This document shows, piece after piece, positions 42,537 through 48,581 of a stretch of DNA of 48,581 bases; the first letter of the stretch is position 1; every line of letters begins with the position of its first letter. The stretch is taken from NCBI GenBank assembly GCA_007120035.1, contig SKON01000090.1, positions 1-48,581 of the forward strand. Reading direction: 5' to 3'. Position numbers and translations under genes: made by a program. Source of the stretch: Myxococcales bacterium (GTDB taxonomy: Bacteria; Myxococcota_A; Bradymonadia; Bradymonadales; Bradymonadaceae). The notes beneath the pieces were generated by a model, which saw nothing but the letters and a program-made list of their open reading frames with translations, made no database searches and was not told the origin of the DNA.

Positions 42537-42679
42537 GCGGGTTTGCGGCGAGGGACATTGGAGTGTCGGGGGTTGCGGCGAGGGGGAGCATCGGAGCGTC
42601 GGGGTTCGCGGCGAACCCCGACGTTGCGATGCCCGTCGCCGCCAACCCCGACGTCACGATGCCCGTCGCCGCGAACCCG
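42537..42679. repeat. Inverted repeat built of 30-bp tandem units, downstream of tlyA
   Basis: The left arm (42537-42609) is largely complementary to the right arm (42611-42679), meeting in a 27-bp near-perfect palindrome CGTCGGGGTTCGC-G-GCGAACCCCGACG (42597-42623). The right arm contains tandem 30-bp units beginning at 42611, 42641 and 42671 (AACCCCGACGT-like plus GATGCCCGTCGCC). The left arm has about 2.5 corresponding units in the opposite sense. No transposase is present. It lies between the 3' end of tlyA and the NPP start. Confidence 0.88.
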
Positions 42680-42720
42680 TACGCCACGAATAATGCCGCC
42701 GCACCCCGGCGATGGGGCAC

Positions 42721-43458
42721 TTATCGCCGGAAGATGGCGAGGTACTCGACGTTGCCGGCGGGGCCGTGGACGGGGCAGTCGAGGCCGTCGAGGAAGGTCA
42801 GACCCAGGGATTCGGCGGTGGCGATGATGTCGTCGATGGCCTGCTGACGGGCCTGGTCGTCGCGGACGACGCCGCCTTTTGCGAGGTTTTCGCGGCCCAC
42901 CTCGAATTGAGGTTTGATGAGGGTAAGGAGGTGGGCGTCGTCGGTGAGGAAGGTGAGGGTGGAGGGGAGGACGATCTGGAGGGAGATGAAGGAGCAGTCG
43001 ATGACGGCCAGGTCGCAGAGGTCGTCGACGGCGTCCCGGGGGAGGTGGCGGATGTTCTGGCGTTCCAGGACCACGACCCGGGGATCCTGGCGGAGCTTCC
43101 AGGCGAGCTGGCCGTAGCCGACGTCGACGGCGTAGACGCGGCGGGCGCCCCGTTGGAGGAGGCAGTCCGTGAAGCCGCCGGTGGAGGCGCCGACGTCGAT
43201 GGCGATCAGGTCCGTGGGGTCGAAGCCGGTGTGGTCGAGGAGGGCCTCGAGTTTGAGGCCGCCGCGGCTGACGTAGGGGAGCTCGTCGCCGCGGAGGTCG
43301 ATGGAGGCCGAGACGGAGACCTGGGTGCCCGCTTTGTCGACCCGTTGGCCGTCGACGAAGACGTCGCCGGCCATGATCCGGGCCTGGGCGCGGGTGCGGG
43401 ACTCCACGAGCTCCCGATCCACGAGGAGGCGGTCGATGCGGTCCTTCTTGGGAGACAT
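42721..43458 (-). CDS. tlyA: TlyA-family rRNA 2'-O-methyltransferase
   Basis: The 245-residue protein has an N-terminal S4 RNA-binding domain (RIDRLLVDRELVESRTRAQARIMAGDV), the Lys of PYVSRGGLKLEALL, and an FtsJ/RrmJ-like methyltransferase domain with IDVGASTGGFTDCLL and LLTLIKPQFEVGRENL, giving the K-D-K-E catalytic tetrad. TlyA methylates 16S and 23S rRNA cytidines and determines capreomycin susceptibility in mycobacteria. ATG 43458 overlaps the L,D-transpeptidase stop by one base (TGATG). It is followed by the palindromic 30-bp-unit repeat. Confidence 0.95.
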   Translation of the reverse strand: MSPKKDRIDRLLVDRELVESRTRAQARIMAGDVFVDGQRVDKAGTQVSVSASIDLRGDELPYVSRGGLKLEALLDHTGFDPTDLIAIDVGASTGGFTDCLLQRGARRVYAVDVGYGQLAWKLRQDPRVVVLERQNIRHLPRDAVDDLCDLAVIDCSFISLQIVLPSTLTFLTDDAHLLTLIKPQFEVGRENLAKGGVVRDDQARQQAIDDIIATAESLGLTFLDGLDCPVHGPAGNVEYLAIFRR

Positions 43459-45944
43459 CAGGAGTCGTCGGCCAGGGCTTCGGCGTCGTAGCCGTAGATA
43501 TCAGCGAGGAAGTTGGCTCGCCCTTCGTCGTCGACGCGGACCGTGTAGTACTCGAGGTACACCGGGATCTGGCGGTCGAGGAAGATGGGCATGTAGTCGC
43601 CGTCGGCCAAGATGCGGTCGATGTTGACGTCTTCGATGCCGCCGAGGCGGAGGAGCTCGGCGGAGAGGTCCAGGGGGTCCTGGACGCGGATGCAGCCGTG
43701 GCTGAACCCGCGGACGTCGCGGTTGAAGAGCTCCTTGGCCGGGGTGTCGTGGAGGTAGATGTTGTCGTAGTTGGGGAAGATGATCTTCACGTCACCCAGG
43801 GCGTTGGCCGGACCGGGGAGCATACGGACGTACTCCCAGGTTCCGATACGGACGACGTCGTAGCCGTTGGCTTCGTACCAGGAGGGGACGTTGTCCATCT
43901 GGGTGTTCTCGACGTCCACCAGCCCGGTCTCGCGGTCCAGGTAGGGGAACCGGCCCCAGAAGCGGGAGTCGGCGTCTTCGGCGTCGCCGTAGAGCTGCTC
44001 CTTGAGGCGGTTCATGGCCTCGAGGTTGAAGACCCGGCGGGATTCGGAGCGGTCGGCGCCCTCGATGGGGACCCGGCGGGTGTTGGTGTACCGTTCCAGG
44101 GCCTGAGCACGGCGTTGGGCGCGGCGTTCTTCCTCGGTGAGCTCGGGCTCGGGCTCGGCTTCGGGGGCGCTGTCCTCGGCGGACTCTTGCGAGTCTGCGG
44201 CCTCATCAGAGGCGGGCCGGGTGGGTCGGGTGGGCCGGGCCGAGGGGGCGTCATCGGAGAGGGCGGCGACGGCGGAGACCCGGGTGGGTCGGTCGCGCTC
44301 GGCCTGTTCGATCAAGCTGGCCAGGCGGGAGGCGTACTTCCCTTCCAGAGAGGCCCGGACCTCGGGGAGGATGCGAACGGCCCGGATGCGGTCCGTGACG
44401 TTCCAGTAGGGGTTGAAGATCACCCGGTCGATGTAGGCGGCCATCGGGGTGGGGGTGCGGTTGGAGTACTCCTCCTCGTGGGTGAGGGGATTGACGGACT
44501 TAACGTTGTCGCCGACGACGGTGCGATGTCGGAGCAGGCGCTCCTGCTCGTGGTAGAGCTCGACGGTGAAGTCGGCGACGTTGACGAAGGTGTAGGTGGG
44601 GAGCTCGTGGCGAACATTGGTCTCGCGCCACCGCTCGATGTTCAGGCCGATCTGGGCCAGGCGGCGCTCGGCGGGGATGTTCAGGCTGAACCAGAAGATG
44701 TTGTGGGGCCGGCCGGAGACCTGCATCTGATGGGTCTCCTGATAAGCCTCGATGGCCTCCGTGAGGAGGTCGTCGTAGGAGTCGTCGATGGGAGCGTCGG
44801 CGGGGTAGTAGCCCTCGGCCTGGAGGCGGCGCTTCAGGGCCTCCACGGTGGCGTGGTTCTGGCCGGGGCGGAGGTTGTTCTGGCGAGGGACCTCTTCCCA
44901 GCCGCCGTTGGCGACGATCTCGCGGTAGCGGCGGTGCTCGGCGACGAGGCCGGCGTACTGAGGCTGCAGAGGGGGGATCTGGGCGACCACGGTGGCCGGG
45001 TCGTCGCTGTCGAGGACCTCAGCGAGGGTGTCGCGGATCTTGCCGTGGAGGATGTAGACCTTCTCTTCCTCGGCGATGGCTTCGGCGAGGTGTGCGGTCT
45101 CGCGCCAGATCTGCCTGGCGAGGAAGGCCCCGCGGGCGGGGTCGGGGCGGCGGCCGGAGTTCTCGACGTCGGGCTCGTTGTAGAAGTCCCAGTGTCGGGG
45201 GTGGATGAAGATCTCTTTGATGCGGAAGTGACGCTGCTCGCGGGCGTACCGGGTCAGAGCGACGGCCAAGCGATGCTCGATCTCGGCGGCGGCCTCGGTG
45301 ATACCCTTGCGCTGGTCCTGGTAGTCTTTCAGGGCCTGCTGGAGGCGCTCCCCGGCGGGGGTGTCCTCGACGACGGTTCGGGTGAGGGCCGGGAAGTTGT
45401 CGGCGATGAGGTCGAAGTCGGTGAGGGGTTGTTCGACGAGCCAGGCCTTGGCGGCTTGCTTCTCGGCGTCTGTGGCTTTCAGGGCATCGAAGTCGGAGAT
45501 GCCGGCGCGGCGCTCCTCGAAGGTGGCAAGCGCCGATTCGATGGCGTCGAGGCGGTAGGGCTCGGGGTCGAGGCGGTGATCGACGAGATCCTGGAGGGCG
45601 TCCCAGATGGCCTGGCCGGCGGGGGTGAGGCCGTCGTCGTCAACCAGGGCCGGCTGGTACTCCCGGGCGGCATAAACCTCTTTGACCAGGCGCTCGAAGG
45701 GAGGCTCGTCGGTCTGGGTGCCCTCGGCGGCCCGGGCTGAGGCGGACAGGCGCTGGGAGAGGGCCTCGCTGGCGGCGGCTCGGCTGGCCTCGGAGCGCAT
45801 CTGTTCGTCCACGGTGGGAGCCCAGTCGTCCACGAAGCGGGCGGCGTCCTCGGGATCAATGGTCGGTTCGCTGCAGGCCACGGTGGTGGCGATGGCGGCG
45901 ATGAGGAGGAGGCCAAGAGAGGGTCGTAGCGTGAGTCGAGACAT
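43458..45944 (-). CDS. L,D-transpeptidase (YcbB/LdtD-like) lipoprotein with inserted low-complexity segment
   Basis: The 828-residue protein has a lipoprotein-type leader (LLLIAAIATTVAC) and a long scaffold region with PALVDDDGLTPAGQ. A peptidoglycan-binding helical motif (ATVEALKRRLQAEGYY) and the YkuD catalytic domain with Cys751 in FSHGCIRVQDP follow. It likely forms 3-3 crosslinks in peptidoglycan. The catalytic domain is interrupted by a 120-residue Ala/Glu/Pro/Arg-rich segment (about 560-690) that includes SDDAPSARPTRPTRPASDE. This is longer than the usual insert and could be a regulatory loop or a linker to another envelope protein. It is co-transcribed with tlyA. Confidence 0.88.
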   Translation of the reverse strand: MSRLTLRPSLGLLLIAAIATTVACSEPTIDPEDAARFVDDWAPTVDEQMRSEASRAAASEALSQRLSASARAAEGTQTDEPPFERLVKEVYAAREYQPALVDDDGLTPAGQAIWDALQDLVDHRLDPEPYRLDAIESALATFEERRAGISDFDALKATDAEKQAAKAWLVEQPLTDFDLIADNFPALTRTVVEDTPAGERLQQALKDYQDQRKGITEAAAEIEHRLAVALTRYAREQRHFRIKEIFIHPRHWDFYNEPDVENSGRRPDPARGAFLARQIWRETAHLAEAIAEEEKVYILHGKIRDTLAEVLDSDDPATVVAQIPPLQPQYAGLVAEHRRYREIVANGGWEEVPRQNNLRPGQNHATVEALKRRLQAEGYYPADAPIDDSYDDLLTEAIEAYQETHQMQVSGRPHNIFWFSLNIPAERRLAQIGLNIERWRETNVRHELPTYTFVNVADFTVELYHEQERLLRHRTVVGDNVKSVNPLTHEEEYSNRTPTPMAAYIDRVIFNPYWNVTDRIRAVRILPEVRASLEGKYASRLASLIEQAERDRPTRVSAVAALSDDAPSARPTRPTRPASDEAADSQESAEDSAPEAEPEPELTEEERRAQRRAQALERYTNTRRVPIEGADRSESRRVFNLEAMNRLKEQLYGDAEDADSRFWGRFPYLDRETGLVDVENTQMDNVPSWYEANGYDVVRIGTWEYVRMLPGPANALGDVKIIFPNYDNIYLHDTPAKELFNRDVRGFSHGCIRVQDPLDLSAELLRLGGIEDVNIDRILADGDYMPIFLDRQIPVYLEYYTVRVDDEGRANFLADIYGYDAEALADDS

Positions 45945-46176
45945 GATCGAAAATCACTCGCAGAAGAGACGCAGTTCACCGAGAGGAACCGTAGTGCCCC
46001 GACAAGTATAGGGCAAGAAGGGCCCGGCGTGTAGAAAACGAAGCGAGAAGGGTTGTAAATTCCCGTAGTGAAAGGGGTAGTCACTGGAAGGGCGAAGAGA
46101 AGGGTGGTAGTCTCGAAGCACAGATTTTCTAAGCCAGTTACAGCCATTGCAAAACGTATCCCCACGAGGAGTGAAC
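45945..46176. promoter_or_regulatory. Divergent intergenic region
   Basis: The 232-nt, less GC-rich gap between the L,D-transpeptidase and the CARDB lipoprotein probably holds both promoters. GAGGAG at 46166-46171 is a strong ribosome site for ATG 46177. A TGCAAAACG fragment at 46148 recalls part of the shared operator but lacks the palindrome, so I do not call it a copy. Confidence 0.45.
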
Positions 46177-48581
46177 ATGAATCCGGGAGTGAAGAGGTTC
46201 CGAGGTGTGTCTCGAGGTGTCTGGGCGGTGTGGTTGTTGGTGTTGTTGATGGCCGTGGGGTGCGGTCGGGACGATGTCGGCGAGTACGAGAATCAAAACC
46301 AGGATCCCAACCAGAATCAGAACCAGAACCAGAATCAGAATCAGAACCAAAACCAAAACCAGAACCAGAACCAGAACCAGAATCAGAATCAGAACCAGAA
46401 CCAGAACCAGGGGGAGGCCTATACCGTCGGGGGGGTGGTGCAGGGGCTGGAGCTGCCCGGGTTGGTGCTGCAGAACAACGGCGGCGATGATCTGACGATC
46501 AGCAGCAACGGGACGTTTACTTTTGCCACGGCCGTAGCCGACGGAGAGGCCTACGATGTGACCGTAGCGGCGGTGCCGGACTTTCATGAGTGCGGGGTCA
46601 CGAACGGGTCGGGGACGATCGACGGGGCCGACGTGACGAACGTGGTGGTGGAGTGCGAAGTGCCGGAGATCGAGGGGGCGTACTTCGCGGTGACCATCGA
46701 TGTGGCGGCGAGCACGTTGGCCGTGGAGGAGGGGGAGACGGCGGTAGTGGTCGTGGATGTGACGAATATCGGCAACGAGCTGGGGAGTCAGGACATCGTC
46801 TTCGAGATCGACGGAGAAGAGATCGAGACCGTCGAGCAGCTCTTGCCCCCTGAAACGTTCGCGACGAGGACCTTCGAATGGGAGACTACCGTCGGCGATG
46901 CGGGAACCTACCAGATCAGGGTGTTCAGTGAGGACGACAGCGACTCGGCGACCGTGGAGGTCGTCGAGCCCGATCTCTCACCGTTCTTCACGGTGACCCT
47001 GAATCAGACCGACAGTGAGCTCGATGTGTTGGTCGGCGACGACGTCGTGGTCGTTGTGGAGGTGGAGAATACCGGTCAGGAAACGGGGACCCGGGACATC
47101 GTGTGGACCATCGATGGAGACGAGGTGGCGACCCACAGCGCTCTGGAGCTCGAGGGGGGGGCCAGCGAGACCGTGGAGCTGAGATGGACCACCACGGCCG
47201 ATGACGAGGGGAGCTTCACCGGAGAGGTGTCCAGCGGCGACGACGCCGCGACGGTGTCGGGGACGGTAAGCCTGGAGCCGGCGTTCTTTGGTGTCGCCAT
47301 TGTGGAGGAAGACAGCGAACTCTCGGCGGTGGAGGGGGGATCCGTGGAAGTGGCGGTCACCGTCACCAACGATGGTGGGAGCGAGGCGACCCAGGAGATC
47401 GAGCTCGTCATTGATGGCACCGTCCGAGACACGGCGTCGGTGACCCTGGACAGCGGCGATGACGAGGTCATCACCCTGGTCTGGCAGACCGCCGCCGGAG
47501 ACGCCGGAACTTACACGGCGGAGGTCTCCAGCGAGGACGAGTCCGACACGGTAGACGTGAGCGTCTTTGCGCCGGCCTTCTTTGCCGTGACCTATGAAGC
47601 GGGGTCGAGCACGACCTCCGTGGACGAAGGTCAGGAAGTGATCGTCGTGGTGACCGTGGAGAACACCGGTGACCTGACGGATACCCAGGAGATCGAGCTG
47701 ATCATTGCCGGGTCGGTCCGGGACTCTCAGACGGTGACCCTCGATGGTGGAGAGGATCAGACCGTGACCCTGACCTGGCAGACCCAAGAAGGGGATGGCG
47801 GGACCTATTCCGCGCAGGTCGTGAGCGACGATCAGACCCGAAATGTGGTGATCACCGTGGCTTCCGAAGAGCCGTCCCCGGCGTTCTTCTTCCTGGAGAT
47901 CGACGCCGTGGCGAGCACCACGGCGGTGCAGGAGGGGCAAACCGTGGCAGTGGTGGTCACCGTGACCAACGCTGGCGATGAAGCCGGTACTCAGGACATT
48001 GTCTTCGAGGTGGATGGCCAGGTTCGAGACACGATCTCCGGTCTGGAGTTGGAAGGAGGGCAAGATGAGACGATCACCCTGGAGTGGTCGACTGTGGCAG
48101 GAGATGAGGGGACCTATTCGGGCACCGTCTCCAGTGACGACGACAGCTCATCGGTGACGATCACGGTGATTCCCGAGCCGGAGGACCCCGTGTTGAGTGG
48201 TCAGGCCACGGATGCCACCGGAGTGGAGTCCCTGGAGGGCGTGGAGGTGTCGTTGATCGATCCCGACACCGGCGACGTGGTGGCTTCCCAGGTCTTGCCC
48301 GCCGATGGATCCTTTGAGTTCGTCGATCTCGAAGAGGGGACTTACGAGTTGGTCCTTTGGGCGCCAGGCCTGGAGCCCAATTACCACGTGGCGGAGACCG
48401 ACGGGACCGGAGCCGTCGAGGTGACCCTGACGGCGGGGTTGAACGTCCAGAATCTGACCATCGACTGGATTCGAGAGACCACCATTTACATCGACGGGGG
48501 GCTCTTCGATTTGCTCTTCAGCGATCCCGACGAAGACCTGATCGTGGCGTTCCCGGGCTGTGAGCAGCAGGCCGACGGCTC
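46177..48581 (+). CDS. CARDB-repeat lipoprotein with Asn-Gln linker (runs off window end)
   Basis: Only the first 801 residues are present; no stop codon appears before 48581. ATG 46177 has GAGGAG five bases upstream. The lipoprotein signal is VWLLVLLMAVGC (Cys29). An NQ tract of about twenty pairs (46292-46410) links to a beta domain with VLQNNGGDDLTISSNGTFTFAT. Five CARDB-type Ig-like repeats then follow at about 300-bp intervals (46678, 46981, 47278, 47572, 47878), each starting [AP][YF]F[AGTF]V-like and containing an EGxxVxVxVxVxN motif. At 48190-48440 a carboxypeptidase-regulatory-like domain (EGVEVSLIDPDTG, SFEFVDLEEGTYEL) follows. It is probably a large surface adhesin or scaffold. Confidence 0.82.
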   Translation, partial: MNPGVKRFRGVSRGVWAVWLLVLLMAVGCGRDDVGEYENQNQDPNQNQNQNQNQNQNQNQNQNQNQNQNQNQNQNQNQGEAYTVGGVVQGLELPGLVLQNNGGDDLTISSNGTFTFATAVADGEAYDVTVAAVPDFHECGVTNGSGTIDGADVTNVVVECEVPEIEGAYFAVTIDVAASTLAVEEGETAVVVVDVTNIGNELGSQDIVFEIDGEEIETVEQLLPPETFATRTFEWETTVGDAGTYQIRVFSEDDSDSATVEVVEPDLSPFFTVTLNQTDSELDVLVGDDVVVVVEVENTGQETGTRDIVWTIDGDEVATHSALELEGGASETVELRWTTTADDEGSFTGEVSSGDDAATVSGTVSLEPAFFGVAIVEEDSELSAVEGGSVEVAVTVTNDGGSEATQEIELVIDGTVRDTASVTLDSGDDEVITLVWQTAAGDAGTYTAEVSSEDESDTVDVSVFAPAFFAVTYEAGSSTTSVDEGQEVIVVVTVENTGDLTDTQEIELIIAGSVRDSQTVTLDGGEDQTVTLTWQTQEGDGGTYSAQVVSDDQTRNVVITVASEEPSPAFFFLEIDAVASTTAVQEGQTVAVVVTVTNAGDEAGTQDIVFEVDGQVRDTISGLELEGGQDETITLEWSTVAGDEGTYSGTVSSDDDSSSVTITVIPEPEDPVLSGQATDATGVESLEGVEVSLIDPDTGDVVASQVLPADGSFEFVDLEEGTYELVLWAPGLEPNYHVAETDGTGAVEVTLTAGLNVQNLTIDWIRETTIYIDGGLFDLLFSDPDEDLIVAFPGCEQQADG
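46292..46410 (+). repeat. AACCAG hexanucleotide repeat coding Asn-Gln
   Basis: About twenty AAYCAR units with synonymous C/T and A/G changes encode a long NQ linker. The pattern is the same as at 30511-30577, showing a shared linker type in the window's lipoproteins. Confidence 0.93.

Noticed and set aside
42502..42720. Minus-strand 72-codon frame downstream of tlyA
   Set aside because: It is a translation of the 30-bp tandem units (FAATGI-type repeats) without independent evidence.
43698..45740. Plus-strand frame antisense to the L,D-transpeptidase
   Set aside because: No start context or domain; the minus-strand protein has a clear catalytic motif.
46148..46156. Third copy of the shared operator near the CARDB lipoprotein
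   Set aside because: Only TGCAAAACG matches; the inverted arm and TATA box are missing.

Overview
The window is a GC-rich bacterial chromosome segment. It most likely comes from a Myxococcota / former Deltaproteobacteria lineage, and Bradymonadales-like is my best guess. This is inferred from the many lipoproteins with Asn-Gln or Asp-Pro linkers after the lipobox, the Stig1-like Cys repeats, the TonB and porin-type outer-membrane proteins and the GspE-N/HEAT fusion. No rRNA or tRNA gene was seen and there is no taxonomic marker strong enough to name a genus.

Layout, left half. Positions 1-300 are a 108-bp tandem satellite that ends in a good sigma70-type promoter. This drives a Gfo/Idh/MocA-like protein, a diacylglycerol-kinase-like lipid kinase and the alpha subunit of lysine 5,6-aminomutase (kamD, with no beta subunit in the window). 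A glycolytic cluster gap-pgk-tpiA follows (5.1-8.3 kb), with a strong hairpin between gap and pgk. Next come a DUF4241 protein, a TonB-dependent receptor, a large GspE-N/HEAT protein, an MtfA-type peptidase paired with an outer-membrane barrel, two glycosyltransferases, a FliO-like membrane protein, a deoxynucleoside kinase and an MBL-fold hydrolase.

Middle (21.7-33.4 kb) is an accessory island made almost wholly of secreted lipoproteins: two tandem paralogous beta-helix lipoproteins with strong terminators, an NHL beta-propeller lipoprotein coupled to a small repeat-rich lipoprotein, a two-gene operon whose second gene fuses a propeller-like domain to a vanadium-haloperoxidase/PAP2 catalytic domain, and a Stig1-like/DUF7305-like lipoprotein. 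The two propeller operons share a near-identical palindrome-plus-TATA promoter element (TGCAAA-N4-TTGCATATA). This suggests one common, uncharacterised regulator.

Right part (33.7-42.4 kb) is a tightly packed minus-strand run: nucleotide pyrophosphatase/phosphodiesterase lipoprotein, TetR regulator, CutA, a rifampin-phosphotransferase/PEP-synthase-like enzyme, a phytoene-desaturase-like FAD oxidoreductase (broken by one frameshift), PyrD (quinone-type N-terminus but class-1-like Cys active site) and an OprO/P-like porin. Several joints are ATGA or TGATG overlaps. An L,D-transpeptidase-tlyA pair follows. The window ends inside a CARDB-repeat lipoprotein with a long Asn-Gln tract.

A recurring theme is that complex palindromic or inverted-repeat DNA sits just 3' of the last gene of minus-strand units (mtfA, the glycosyltransferase, the porin, tlyA). 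The most interesting items are the propeller-haloperoxidase lipoprotein and its shared operator, the TetR-CutA-RPH-FAD-PyrD-porin operon, and the structured 3' repeat elements.
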